A stretch of DNA of 64,000 bases from Plazaster borealis. Taxonomy: Eukaryota; Echinodermata; Asteroidea; Forcipulatida; Labidiasteridae. Shown one piece after another: positions 11,601-21,894 of the stretch. Location: the NCBI GenBank assembly GCA_021014325.1, contig CM037461.1, positions 3,869,501-3,933,500 on the forward strand, written 5' to 3'. Below the pieces are notes generated by a model. That model did not search any database. It saw only the letters and a list, made by a program, of their open reading frames with translations, and had not been told where the DNA came from. The position numbers and the translations under genes are program-made. Each line of letters begins with the position of its first letter. Positions within the stretch are counted from its first letter, which is position 1.

Positions 11601-14600
11601 AAGAATACAGTACACTTATCGTTAAGTGAAGGGTTTGCTCTGGTGTTTCTGACATGGTTGGCTGCATTAACCCTTACAGTGCCGGCCTCGTTTTGGTAAT
11701 TCTGTATCCACAGGCAGACATATGGGAACGTTGGCGGGCTGTGGATGGATAAGACGTTCCAGAATGTCGGCGGCACTCGGAGGGTAGAGGTAAGGTAGCC
11801 TGGACACCTGACGTCGCACTTCGCGACTCGTGAATAAAGTGTATTACTCATTGCGGATAAAAACAGGGGACCAGTCTAAAGTCAGTCTGGACGTATGGGA
11901 ATGCGGCGGACTGTAGATGGATATTCAGCAGGACGTTTCAGAACGTCGGCGGCGCTCGAAGGGTTAACCCGTTCCTTACCATTAGCGACTTTAGTTGACC
12001 AAACTTACACACAAAAAAGCACTCAAGCCTGAGCACAAAGACCATTTGTAATAAAGCTGTAGTTTTTTCCATGTTCTCTCTACATACCTAACCTTACCAT
12101 CATTGGAAAGAGAAAGATCGGATCTTTCCAATGGGGGTAAAATAAAATAAGGTTGCTAAATAATAGCAATCCCTTCAAATTGGAGTGGAAAGATCCAAAA
12201 TGCCAAACAGTTATGGAGCGCCAATATAGTTGTGTACAAAAAGAGTGTTGAGTTAACAGATCACACTAAGAAAACAACAAACAAAAACATAGACATTTAT
12301 TGGATGATCTCAATGTTTTTTGGGTTATATGAAAGGAAATTCAATAAGTAAGACATTGTTAGTTACTTATTTTGCTGTAAAACAATATCTTCAAGGTTTA
12401 ATGTACATGTAAAACGTTTGTAAAAATGGCCTTTAAACGAAAGCTTTCTGTTGCGTAAGAAAGTGTCCTTCACGCTTGAGTGGTCAAACAATTCAGTAAC
12501 GAGAGGGTTAAGTTTTGGCAACAGCACCTTGTAAACCGTTACAAGGTGCTACAATGTACATTGTAATACCACGGTAACAGATTGTGAATTTTTATTGGTC
12601 GAGAACCAATCACGTGATGTGATACAAAGACGCATGTAACATGGCTTAGGCCGGAAATCCATGTGTCAGTCATGCGTTGTGCGTAACGCGCAAAGCGTAA
12701 AATGAAAACACACGCATATTGCGTACTGCATTATCCACAAAAAAGGATGTGCATTGCTAGCGTCTATATTAATTTTTAAGGATGCGCACTACGCATCACA
12801 GCGCACATCGAATTTGGGTAACATGAGTGATGTATCCCGGGATACATTACCTTGATCGTCCCCACCGTTGGTCGATTTACAGTGCCTTGTACAATTAGAA
12901 ACAGCCCCGGGCTCGAGGGAACAGTGAAAATTGTTTAATTTTAAGAACTGTTCGTCTGTTTATTTAACCGTGCCAACTTAGTCGTAATAATGTTTGAAGA
13001 CAGAAGAGGAATCTATTACCATGTTATAACAAAACAATTGTTGCACGCTGTGACCGGATCCATGGGTTTTGTACACCCTTGAGGGCAAATCGCACGCTCG
13101 ACTTCTCCTCGGGTGCCATTTGCCCCTCGGGTGTACAAAACAGCATGGATCCCTCCACAGCGTGCAACAATTGTATAATGTAAACATGCATAAAAGTGGT
13201 CTTATAATTCCAAACATACAGTAGCTCAGCATACCTTTAGAAACGCCCTTTGGGTGAGAAAAGCGCTTTATAAAAACTGTGTAGTATTATTATGTTATTA
13301 ATGTTATGGATTAAATCGGTCCAGTTTTAAAATACACTGATAGTAGGAGGGTTTGACAGAGCAACTCTTACCAGTGACAAGGTAGTCCATTATGAGTTTA
13401 TTCATATCTGATCGTGTAATGTGGAGACTCTGTAGTTTGTCAAGCCATGCTTCTTGGGTGATCTCAAGCGTCTTGGACGAAGCCTGTACAAATTGAAACA
13501 CAAGAAGAAAAGCTCATCTACACTGCACGTATTTAAACGTAAAGTTAAAGCCTACCTGCAAATCTGCTCTTTGTTTGCTGTTTTTCTGTAATTTATTAAT
13601 GCATCTACCGTAGTAATTTATGTATAAATGTAACTTCTTGCAGTATTTCCTGATAGTGTTTTTTTGTTAGTTTCTTTTGTCTGTCTGTCCGTATGTTTTG
13701 TCTTTTTTTGTCCGTTGTCTGTCTTGTCCTGTATGGCATTCCCAAATCAAGCAAACGCTTCACATTTCACTAACTCTGCCCTACTCACTAAATATATCAT
13801 AAGTGTATTCTGTTTTGATGTAAATCATCATTTTGTATGAGACCGGCATATGAGATATGTGAAATGGAAATAAATGTTATTGAATTGAATTGAAAAAAAA
13901 AGAGCTAGCGGTCAATATCAAAAGATCCCTTCTTCTTCTTTTCCTTCCTTTTGAGTGCAGCCTTCAAATGATTGAAGATAAACGCACTGCCAGACACACA
14001 CACCCTTACAGGGTACTTCCATTGTTGTTCTATTATTCCCTTTTCTAAAAGGAATCCTCAGTACGGTAGCACTGGAACAAAGAAAACCTTGTGGGGTAGC
14101 ATAGTTCTATTGTGTTACGAAGTACCCTGCAAATTCGCATGTGTAAGGGCACAGGGGCCAGCCCCTTCTCTTAGCGATATGTGTGTACTGTTTTTTTTTA
14201 CATGCATTGATAGTATTTTATAACAACACACGTGACCTACAGCTTTACGTCCCATCCAAAGGACGAAGCAATAATGGTTAAGTGTCTTACTTAAAGGAAT
14301 CGTACACGTTTGGTAATTGTCAAAGACCAGTGTTCTCATTTGGTGTATCCCAACATATGCATAAAATAACAAGCCTGTGAAAATTTGGGCTCAATTGGTC
14401 ATCGAAGTTGCAAGAAAATGATGAAAGAAAAAACACCCTTGTTGTACAAATTTGTGTGCTTTCAGATAGGAATAAAAACTTCTTGCAAAAAGTTTTTATT
14501 ATCCTAGTGAGAAGTTACCTCCTTCTCAAAAACTACGTTACTTCAGAGGGAGTCGTTTCTCACAATGTTTCATACTATCAAAAGCTCTCCGTTGCTCGTT

Positions 14601-17042
14601 ACCAAGTCAGTTTTTATGCTAATATATATTTTGAGTAATTACCAAACGTGTATGATACCTTTAAGGACACAAGTGTCAAGACGGGACCTCAAACCCACAC
14701 TCTGCTGACCAGTGAAAAAGTGGCAGTCGGACTCGGATGGGGAAATTTTTCCACAGTAATTATCCTCCCGTGTCCGGTTTTCGATGTACTATGCCTTTTT
14801 CTTTGAATTGAAAAAAAAATAATGATGCCATATATCAACTGATGCCCTAATTACCTTCCTTTGTTTATAAGAGGTATGTAAAAATATATTAAAACTTGAT
14901 AGACATTGAAACTTTCACACCACGCACCAATCTTCGATGACTTCAATAGCGTCCCCGTGTTTTGAATTTGACCTGTTTTCGAGGCAAACAAGAAAGTATG
15001 GTGTCCCGGTGAAGCCATACGCAGAAGAAACATCTGCAGTGACTTCAAGTGTTCTGTGAGACGTTGTGTATGACTCTATAGCCAGCAGTTGTCTTCATTT
15101 TATTCAAAATATTTTTTATTTAATTTTAAAAATTACGATGGTAATTTGCAAAAACCTTAAAAAAAAAAAAAGTGTCAATAAGTCTTTGCTTTCATATCTG
15201 ATTTTTAAAAAAGTTTTGAATCTTTTTATGTTTCTTAACATTTATAATAAAGCATATCAATAAACAGTGATATTTGAATCACCAAGCCAATGTTTAAATT
15301 TTAATGTTATTAATAATAAATGATATGAGGGTTTAAAAAAAGAAATTCTGCAGACTGTTAGAAAATGATATAAGTAGGCATGTCACTCACGCGCTGCCGT
15401 TCGTCAGCAGCCCGTGATTTCTGTGTGCACCATGTGTACGTTGAGCTCCATGCAAAAGCCACCGTGCAGTTGAGTGTGGTGCATCGGTGCACAATGTAGC
15501 CTCTTAAAAATCGACCCCCTACGTGTGTTAGCGATGTTTTAACTGGAAACGAGGTTGTTATATAGAGAGGTTGAAGCTCTGGCCATGCGATTAAGTGCAA
15601 ATAATTTTCCAAGATGGCGACCAGAAGCGGTTCGAAGCGACAACGCAAGAACTTGTAATTTTCTTAATGAATAAATGCAGATATAAAAATTATTGTCCCC
15701 CCATATGAATTTACAGTTATTAATCTTTCAATTCATGTATGAAACTTAAAATTACGCCTTCGGTAACGATCGTAATAAACGATAAAGCTAGCCGGTTTCC
15801 ATAATTTTTTCCAGCTCCCACACTCAGCACTGTGGACACCGATGTGGATTAGCTGGACTTCTACCTATTTTTCAACTTTATTGTCTTCCCATCAGTGATT
15901 ATTGAAATAATCAGGCATTTTAAAGTATTTGTTACACAAAAATAAATTAAGATAGCACTGTACTTTTTTTTGCTCCTTGTAATATGGCCAGAAGTCCATC
16001 AAGAAAGCATCATTTAAACATTTATGACGAAAATTTCATTGTTGAAAATTGCAAAAAAATGATGAAAAAATCTAATTAGGCCTATCGTCTTTTGTGAAAA
16101 ATAGCGTGAATTGGGGTATATTTTTGTGCTTTGTTTTTCAACATAGCTCGAGAACGGAATGTCGGATTTTAGTTTTTTTTGCAGTTCTGAGTTTCTTTCT
16201 TCATACTTCTTCATTTAGAAATGATTTTGAGCCATAAGGACACACTTTGAAAAATGGTGTGACATGCCTATTATAAGGCTTATTTAAGCCTCTGTATTAT
16301 TTTCCCCAGAATGCTCAGCAGAATTTTAAGTCACATGATTTTATCATCGTGAATTGTGAATTGAAAAATTGTTCGATGAAACTTTTTCGACGGGCAATTT
16401 TTTTGTTATGGCCCCTGACAGTATGACATATTTTTGTACCTTGTAGAAATGCCTAAAATACCACAAATCTTTGCAATACACAAGTGCAACTTGCCAGTGG
16501 AGCCTCACATAATTCTAAGTTTTGGTCAAAGGAGAGGAGACTCTTTGCTTGGCAAGTCAAACCACAAAAATTGTATCTAGGGACTGTTTACATCGCGCGC
16601 AGAGAGGTAAAAGATTTGCATCGATTTCAGGGACGCCCTGAAAACAGGACCTCCTACGGTATAGGGCTAATATATTATCTTTTCCTTCTCCAGTTCTCTA
16701 CCATGTCTACTATTTGTGGCTCCCAAAGTAACAAAGTCGTACGGTAAAACAGGAATTTTTACCGTCGCTGATAAAATCTCCACCGGTACCTATCAATAAA
16801 AATCATCCACTGCATTTCAAAATAAGTTGACCGGAAATTGGGCTCTGTTATTTATAATGTTACGTTACTTTACGACATGCATGTTTTTAAATTAATGATC
16901 ATGTTTGTTTTTGTACGACCACGACACGTCTACGTAAACTTGCTTAAAAGGATTCCGTTTTACAATATAGTAACTTGCTACCAGGATTAACTGACGGAAA
17001 ACACACCTTCTCCCATAATTGTAAGAGATAAATACTTACCAT
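5462..17042 (-). CDS. GID8: GID8 (CTLH/GID E3 ligase LisH-CTLH-CRA subunit), 5 coding exons
   Basis: Coding exons in transcript order: 17042-17040, 13483-13372, 10525-10329, 7771-7574, 5635-5462. The total is 684 nt, encoding 227 aa plus TGA, against about 228 aa for the vertebrate protein. All introns are GT-AG and phases match (0,1,0,0). The LisH motif lies around residues 24-56 ([22 protein letters not shown]), CTLH follows ([20 protein letters not shown]), and CRA fills the C-terminal half ([35 protein letters not shown]). The family is a core scaffold of the CTLH/GID ubiquitin ligase, which marks substrates for proteasomal degradation. The ATG sits at the very end of exon 1 in a good context (A at -3, G at +4 after splicing). 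The exon 1 call is inference from length, phase and N-terminal similarity (M + 17 residues up to WLDKL). The reading frame is also open upstream. Introns are loaded with repeats. Confidence 0.88.
5880..6050 (-). repeat. tRNA-like SINE copy
   Basis: On the minus strand an A-box-like TGGCTCAGTGG and a B-box-like GGTTTGAATCCCACC are spaced as in a tRNA. Downstream text matches the copy at 1842-1990 ('tagggactg', 'aacccaatc'). It lies in GID8 intron 4. Confidence 0.55.
6160..6980. repeat. Higher-order tandem repeat, 4 x ~205 bp (8 half-units)
   Basis: The motif GGCCGTACAGTCC recurs at 6185, 6285, 6392, 6492, 6599, 6695, 6802 and 6899. Spacings are 100, 107, 100, 107, 96, 107 and 97, so two half-unit types alternate: one with 'AACATGGTTACTC', one with 'TAAATCCTCCACTCTATGG'. 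All end in 'ATGTTTGGACTTG'-like text. The array lies inside GID8 intron 4. Confidence 0.92.
7108..7430 (+). repeat. Dispersed repeat with GATC hairpin; SINE head fragment at its left
   Basis: 7121-7145 matches the 5' part of the SINE at 35999-36169 (CAAAATAGGGAGACCGCC). From about 7140 there is a hairpin (GAAAGATCCGATCTTTC), then two copies of 'CGACTAAAGTCGCCATTGGGG'-like text (7347 and 7388 areas). The reverse complement of this block is at 11965-12200. Confidence 0.7.
7574..7771 (-). CDS. GID8: GID8 coding exon 4
   Basis: Phase 0 at both ends, 66 codons, residues 105-170. Acceptor ...TTTTACAG, donor AAAAG|GTGAGA. It encodes the CTLH end and start of CRA ([33 protein letters not shown]). 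Confidence 0.9.
7921..8780. mobile_element. Solo LTR of an LTR retrotransposon
   Basis: The 860 bp block begins TGTTATGAGACCC and ends GGATCGTAACA, so it has TGTTA/TAACA terminal inverts. It is flanked by GGAC at 7917-7920 and 8781-8784, a 4 bp target duplication. A TATA-like CTTTATATACA lies near 8107. No internal region or second LTR is present, so recombination has probably removed the body. Orientation is unproven; the TATA-like box favours plus. Superfamily is not assigned. Confidence 0.75.
8942..9702. mobile_element. Non-autonomous TIR DNA transposon
   Basis: GGCCAAACAAAATAAATG plus TTCTGTTTCC at the left is inverted at the right (GGAAACAGAACATTTATTTTG, then TTTGGCC), giving about 28 bp arms. 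Inside, 'GCGCAATTTGTAGTTTGCGC' occurs twice (near 9331 and 9396). There is no transposase frame and I see no clear target duplication. Confidence 0.7.
10185..10320 (+). repeat. Repeat tail with a nested TAA-rich insertion
   Basis: The phrase 'GTAGCCCCTTACCATGAGTGGCTTTTA' continues, after about 65 bp of (TAA)n plus GCGC-rich text, as 'GCCTTGTTTGGGCAAACTTG'. The same text is uninterrupted at 25160-25215. The insert (about 10211-10278) looks like the 3' tail of a LINE such as the one at 36876-37370. Confidence 0.6.
10329..10525 (-). CDS. GID8: GID8 coding exon 3
   Basis: Acceptor CACTAG, donor GCAA|GTAAGTG. Its first two bases complete the Glu codon begun in exon 2, giving [10 protein letters not shown]. 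It encodes the end of LisH and most of CTLH up to YLYFHLQ. Confidence 0.9.
10590..10720 (+). pseudogene. Penelope-like / GIY-YIG protein C-terminal scrap
   Basis: The plus-strand frame reads [20 protein letters not shown], resembling the conserved ending of Penelope-like element proteins after the GIY-YIG domain (W-I-x2-L-x-T-x2-P-x-GLN). Nothing upstream is preserved because GID8 exon 3 lies just to the left. It is a small fragment in a GID8 intron. Confidence 0.4.
11391..11660 (+). repeat. Leu/Ser-type tRNA-derived SINE with duplicated B box
   Basis: The head resembles a class II tRNA (GTGGCCGAGTGGTCAAGCGC A box, long variable arm, GTGTGGGTTTGAGTCCC B box). The segment TTTCTGATCAGTAGA...GGGTTYGAGTCCC is then repeated, so two B boxes are present. 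The body (CACTTGTGTCC, GCACGTTAAAGAA, AAGGGTTTGC) matches copies at 14080-14740, 22086-24079, 40949-41083 and 42905-43115. Confidence 0.8.
11690..11966. repeat. Imperfect direct repeat, ~80 bp units
   Basis: The block around 11718-11790 (TATGGGAACGTTGGCGGGCTGT ... GGCGGCACTCGGAGGGT in part) recurs at about 11892-11966 with similar text (TATGGGAATGCGGCGGACTG ... GGCGGCGCTCGAAGGGTT). The two are separated by about 100 bp. Confidence 0.6.
11965..12200 (-). repeat. Inverted copy of the 7140-7430 repeat
   Basis: Read on the minus strand, this matches 7140-7430 through the GAAAGATCCGATCTTTC hairpin, the 'GGCTTGAGTG' and 'GACTAAAGTCGC'-like phrases. Both copies lie in GID8 introns on opposite strands. 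Confidence 0.7.
13025..13185. repeat. Foldback MITE with ~45 bp arms
   Basis: ACAATTGTTGCACGCTGTG plus GGATCCATG and TTTTGTACACCC at the left is inverted at the right (GGGTGTACAAAACA, CATGGATCC, CACAGCGTGCAACAATTGT). The spacer is about 60 bp and GC-rich. There is no coding capacity. Confidence 0.8.
13372..13483 (-). CDS. GID8: GID8 coding exon 2
   Basis: Acceptor TTTGTACAG, donor ACTG|GTAAGAG. It encodes [18 protein letters not shown] and then the LisH helix ([14 protein letters not shown]). It starts in phase 0, so the preceding exon must supply at least the initiator Met. Confidence 0.88.
13500..13905 (+). mobile_element. 5'-truncated LINE 3' end
   Basis: The start resembles the last residues of a LINE RT (FKRKVKAYL in one frame), followed by about 330 bp of 3' UTR and a tail of (ATTGA)n then A-run (GAATTGAATTGAAAAAAAAA). 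The truncated end lies next to the GID8 exon 2 acceptor at 13484-13500. Confidence 0.55.
14080..14740 (-). repeat. Leu/Ser-type SINE split by a TTAA MITE
   Basis: Minus-strand SINE body lies at 14080-14290 (GACGTAAAGCTGTAGGTCACG, reversed) and the head at 14665-14740 (GACACTTGTGTCC, B box). The interruption is exactly the MITE at 14295-14660 plus one extra TTAA. Closing it restores the phrase found uninterrupted at 41030-41055. Confidence 0.75.
14295..14660 (+). repeat. TTAA-family MITE copy nested in SINE
   Basis: TTAA at 14291-14294 and 14661-14664. The host SINE has a single TTAA at this point in its other copies, which shows directly that TTAA is the target duplication. The central palindrome is present with one mismatch. 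Confidence 0.88.
14741..17030. other. GID8 intron 1, no further gene seen
   Basis: I find no domain-bearing frame here. A short plus-strand frame at 15613 ([14 protein letters not shown]) follows AAGATGGCGACC but ends after 14 residues. The sequence is AT-rich with homopolymer runs near 15160 and 15960. Confidence 0.45.
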
Positions 17043-17333
17043 ACTGGCAAAAAATGTGCTAAAAAAGTTTAAAAACGCCACAATTCCGCCGGTGATGAGA
17101 GCGACGTTAGCTCTCTTTCGGTACACAAAGCGGAAAGATCTGGAGACGGTGATTTTTCCATTATCACCAAACGAAATAACCGTGTCTGCGGCGGAAACCA
17201 GATTGTCATTAGTTGTTTTGACACTTGAGGGCGGGTGTTCTTTTCGTTCTTTGTTTCCCCCTGCCCCCCTTTCTTTTTTCCCCAAACCACGGGAGCAAGG
17301 TCCTGTTTTATGGCGTGTCAAACGTTGCTGCAA
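17040..17333 (-). CDS. GID8: GID8 exon 1: 5' UTR ending in the initiator ATG
   Basis: The exon ends AGT ATG|GTAAGT at 17040, a near-perfect donor, in phase 0 as required by the next exon. Joining gives an 18-residue start up to WLDKL, one shorter than the 19 of the vertebrate protein. The listed upstream limit is not a mapped start site; it is where an upstream in-frame ATG lies. That in-frame open stretch would add about 97 residues including a hydrophobic run (VALITGGIVAFLNFF), for which I know no family precedent, so I read it as UTR. Confidence 0.6.
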
Positions 17334-19499
17334 GTTTGGAAAGGAAGAGCGAAATCATACATGTAGCCTGCAGAGAATTTTTGTGAATACGGAAGACAGT
17401 AGCCACGAAGACAGTTCTGATTGTTTTTTTCACCAGGAGATGTGTGCATCAAGCAACTTTATTAGTGTATAGTCAAGCCTCATGTTACCGTGGGTCTCCT
17501 AATACCGTGGTAACAGAAATTTCACTTTTTTCGTTGTCAAAAAGTCATCTACAGACGACTTTTATACGGTGAATCGATAGCCAAGAACACTTTACCGATC
17601 TGGTAAAAAAAAAAAAATGCTATTTCTCCGATTGGACGAATTTCCGCTGACCATGTCTGTCAAAAGTGCCATTATCATTGAAAATGTTACCTTAAATGTT
17701 GTTCTGTGCATTGAAATATCAGTGCCCAGATCCTGTTCCACGGTAAAAAAAAGATTGACATCGAAAGTACGTATTTTCACCTAGAAAACGTAAACCAATG
17801 TCTGGCGTCCAAATAAGGACAGGAAACTAAAAACGCTTAAAAATTCAGCATCTTTGCAAAGGGCGCTCTCAATGTAAGTTTAACACACAAAGTAAAAAAC
17901 TCGCTCAAATTACAGACCTGCTTGCACAAGTACAATACTTGTAGCAGGCGATTGCACGCAATTTCCAAACTTGCGCAGTTATGTTTTAACTTGCGCGGAT
18001 TACTACTTTGAGCTAAATTTTTACTAAATTATTGAGCGCAGGGGTGACTAAGGAAATTGTCGGCACTCGGTAATTAAAATGCCTAAAAGATCAAAATTTA
18101 TCCATCTGCTTGGAAGTTAATCATCGTAATCCCAGTATTAGGTAGATAATTGAATATTATCTTTGGATTTAGCTCCTTTAATGTAGAGATAGTTCATTTA
18201 AAAAAATTATTTCTGATAACCACGATAAATAGGAGGCTCAGCACCTCCGGAATCACTCCGGGCGCATGCACACTTTTAGAGACTTCGTAGACGAATTTAA
18301 TCAGACAAACGATGTATGATTTTTATGTCAAAGTGGAAAGTAATACTTCAATAATAATTATAACTGGACACTTTTTATAGGTTGCCGATTTTCTTTTATT
18401 CTAATCGAAAAACGTCCTAACCCCCACGGTAATAGGGTAACCCATCCTATGTAGAGGCCTTAATTGAGACAAACAGAAAAAATAAGAAACCGGTACACAC
18501 TCACAATGTTTCAAATATCCGTAATGGTTTAGGCGCAATCATTGGAAAGTGAAGAGCACTTTTTTGGGACAGGCTATTCTGAAACCATTGGAGGCGTGTT
18601 TTTGTTTTAAACGAAAATTTGGACTGAAGAGAGAGGGAAGGGCGTTGGATGAGTGGGGGTAGTGGGGGGGGGGCGGGGAAGTGTGGTGAGGAACAGCATA
18701 CTCTTCCATGAAGTTTACTATTTTTTCGACGTATGCTTAGAAACATTCCAAGTCAGATGTTGTATCTTCTCATAACGTGTGGTATGTCATATCTGTGATA
18801 GTGCGTAAAATTCAATGCCGGCATGTTTTATGTATGAGAAGTGCAAGGCATTAGTTCTTATGCAACGATTTGTATGACTTGGGAGGTCGGATGGTTGGGT
18901 TTAATGGAAGGTGGGGGTTGGGGGGGGGGGGGAGACAGACAGTGTAATTTATTACCCATCCACAGGTTTGCTCAAACAGTCTCCGGCCAATTAACGTTGT
19001 GTAAACTTGTGTGCGGGAAATTTGAAACTGTTTCCGGCGGTGGCCATAAAGAGGCTGTGGGGAGCAATGTGTAATAAGTAATCGATGGCCAAAGGGCATA
19101 AGGTGTTTAACCATGCCTGGACCACTTCTAATTGTTTTATAATGAGATATAAAGACCTCTGTGTGGGAAGTGGGGTGTCCATAGGCTATGGTCATATACC
19201 TACTTCTTTTTGTACAAGAAAAAAGAAGATTTTTTTTGTTTTTTTGCCAAAGGTGAGGTTTGTCCAAGTTGAAGTTTTGTTAAACCGGTGATAATATGCT
19301 GAACCCATCTGTGTATATCCTTTTAGGGGAGGGTGTCAGAGCATATTTTCTGTGCGTTTATATGCACTTCGTCAGTCACCATTTTTTTTTTGGTCCCCTG
19401 TAGGGTTTTTGATCTTGGTGCAAACCAGTGTGATCCCATTTTCATTCTTCCGTATGTGCTGGACTCAAAGTGAAAGTTTGATGAACAATTAACTGTTTT
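17334..19499. other. GID8 upstream region, no gene recognised
   Basis: This contains the presumed GID8 promoter side, but I see no clear TATA box or CpG-rich island. A G-run tract lies at 18659-18676 and another at 18908-18932. Short open frames across it carry no recognisable domain. Confidence 0.35.
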
Positions 19500-20580
19500 T
19501 ATGTTGGGCTATTGCTTATTGTCTCACCCCTTTCACTTGAGTCTTGTTTCTCGCTGTGTTTATTCAGCCAAGTACTGCTGTTCTTCCAATAATTCGATTA
19601 AGATTTGCAAGTTTTCCTCATCTAACTCCTTACGCGAGTCTTTTTCGGTAGGGTCTTGCAATCTAGATCGTATTATTGTGTCCTTTATGTTTTCATGTCG
19701 TTTGTAGGCCAACAGTGGGGGGGCTGGGAAGAGTTTTTTGAGATAAACATTTCCTTCCAAAAGGTGCCAGTGTTTAAAGAGAGCCCGTTTAAGGGTGGAA
19801 TGATGGACCTGTGGAAAGTATGGCAGGATGAAGACAAGTGAAGGATTAATGTCTGTTGTTTTATATTAGGTGAGGCAGCCAACATTGAATTCCGGTGGTT
19901 CGTTTACTTTTGTGAAGCGGTCAATTCTTCCGTGTTGTATCCACGTTCTAGCAGTTTAGTCTTGAAGAAATTAACCTTCTCCTCAAAGTCTTTTGAGTGT
20001 GTACATATACGTTTGTATCTTGTCGTTTCACCCTTAATAACGCCGCCAAATACTGATTTGGGTGTGCTGAATCTCGAGCAAGGTATTGGAATGTATCTGT
20101 TTTTTCGTAGCTACTCGATCGTATCCAGTTTCTATAAAACGTTCTCCTTTGTAAATGACGAGGTCTAAGAAAGTAACTTGTTGTTCAGATATCTCCGAGG
20201 TGAATTTCAATGTTGGATGCAAGTTGTTTAGCGTCCTAATAAAACCTTCCGCCCTGTTCCGGTTGCCATTGTAGATTAAAACATCATCTCTATATCTCAT
20301 GTAAGACACTATTTCGAAGTTGTGTGGGAGAATTGTTTCTTTTTCGTATTTGAACAGAGTGATATCACATTTCTGGACTGCATTCGCTACCCATCGCCAC
20401 GCCTATCGTTTGTCTATAGAACCTGTTATTAAACTCAAAGACGTTTGCGCCAATGATAAGTTCTAAAAGACAACGTGCGTGTAAGCATCACAAACTGAGT
20501 TTATAGCCTCTTTCTGTGGGCAGTTTGTGTACATTGAAACAATATCCAAGGTGATTGGGAGATAGTCTGAATTGGTCCAA
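19500..20580 (-). pseudogene. Penelope-like reverse transcriptase remnant
   Basis: Minus-strand frames read, in order: LDIVSMYTNCP (RT finger motif), FYRQTIGVAMGS-like text in a shifted frame near 20400, YMRYRDDVLIY (the xxDD motif, about 20290), LHPTLKFTSE and QVTFLDLVIYKG, then LFPAPPLLAYKRHENIKD near 19720. This is the order expected for the Penelope-like RT family. Frameshifts and stops break it, so it is dead. No intact GIY-YIG domain was found downstream. Confidence 0.7.
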
Positions 20581-20654
20581 TGTCAAAATGTCAAGTTTAC
20601 ATCCGATTAATTGTTACATCCGCCCATGTTTTCAAAAAATCAAAAATTTCAGTT

Positions 20655-20712
20655 TGGCGCCCCCTACTGTCCGTCTATAGGTATTATGCCTGTGGGTCGC
20701 CTCTGCCGATAA
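20655..20712 (+). repeat. Short repeat shared with 35503-35555
   Basis: 'CTGTCCGTCTATAGGTATTATG' region here matches, in reverse complement, 'CATAATACCTATAGACCGACAG' near 35522. The element type is unknown. Confidence 0.4.
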
Positions 20713-21031
20713 TTATTATGATCACCGTGGTACTTAAACAAATTTATCTTCCCCAGTCCGTTGGGTTGAAATCTATAACCTGGCAGCTAAGTTAACACTG
20801 GCCATAGGAGACATAACTATTACAATAACGGGAGACTGATACAAATCAACAGTTCCAACAGTTTATTCTTTGTATAATTCCAATAACATTAACTATGGTG
20901 GCCCTCAACATCTTCCCTTTATTTTTTTGTTTATTTTTTGTTTGTTTAACTCTGCGGACTATGGTTCGCAATTCACATACTCAGAGTGAATACACATTGT
21001 AACAAACATGGTCCCTAGAGGGCGCCATTAA

Positions 21032-21397
21032 AGGCATCGTACACGTTTGGTAAATGTCAAAGACCAGTGTTCTCATTTGGTGTATCCCAACATGCATAAA
21101 ATAACAAGCCTGTGAAAATAATTGGGCACAATTGGTCATCGAGGTTGCAAGAAAATTATGAAAGAAACAACACCCTTGTTGTACAAATTTGTGTGCTTTC
21201 AGATAGGAATAAAAACTTCTTGCAAGAAGTTTTTATTATTTCAGTGAGAAATTACCTCTTTCTCAAAAACTACGTTAATTCAGAGGGAGTCGTTTCTCAC
21301 AATGTTTTATACTATCAACAGCTCTCTGTTGCTCGTTACCAAGTAAGTTTTTATGCTAATATATATTTTTAGTAATTACCAAACGTGTACGATGCCT
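21032..21397 (+). repeat. TTAA-family MITE copy, well preserved
   Basis: TTAA at 21028-21031 and 21398-21401, ends AGGCATCGTACACGTTTGG and inverse. A perfect 30 bp palindrome at 21208-21237 starts with AATAAA and ends with TTTATT, so each strand carries AATAAA. No transposase is encoded; this is non-autonomous. Confidence 0.9.
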
Positions 21398-21894
21398 TTA
21401 AACTTGTTTTAGGTCCCCTCCTCACTAATTGTATTAGCTCTAACAGCTTTTCTTTCACTTTCATCACAAAGTAAATATTTGTTGGAGGTTTGATTAATTC
21501 TCATTTTCATGTAAGTCCAGTGATACCCTTAGTCATTTGCCATTTCCAATCAGACCGTAGCCTGTGGTTTAGACAGTTTGTCAATCTTTGTATCCCTTAC
21601 TTGAAGTGTTTCTCTATTCTGATCCTATTATCTCAGGTGTCTCTCATCATATCCAGGCCAGCCTCTAGGATTCTGAAGCCCATAGCAATGGTAGTCTTAT
21701 AACCTAGGATCCAAGACAGTCTCAGACTCCCAGGGCAGATTCTCAGAACTCTCACAGTGAAGCTTTAAAGCCACTTCAGGGAGGGGCAGAGATGTACAAG
21801 AAACAGAAAGCTCGCAATGAGAGGTAAGGGATAATACTTGGATGTATTTTATTCTTGCTCTTTTATTTAATATTTCATCATTTTCAAAAATATA

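Noticed and set aside
15613..15657. Short ORF after AAGATGGCGACC, promoter-like start
   Set aside because: Stops after 14 codons and lies in GID8 intron 1 on the opposite strand; no support.
16944..17333. Separate 129-codon membrane protein gene
   Set aside because: It ends in the intron past a strong donor, and the donor is explained better as GID8 exon 1.
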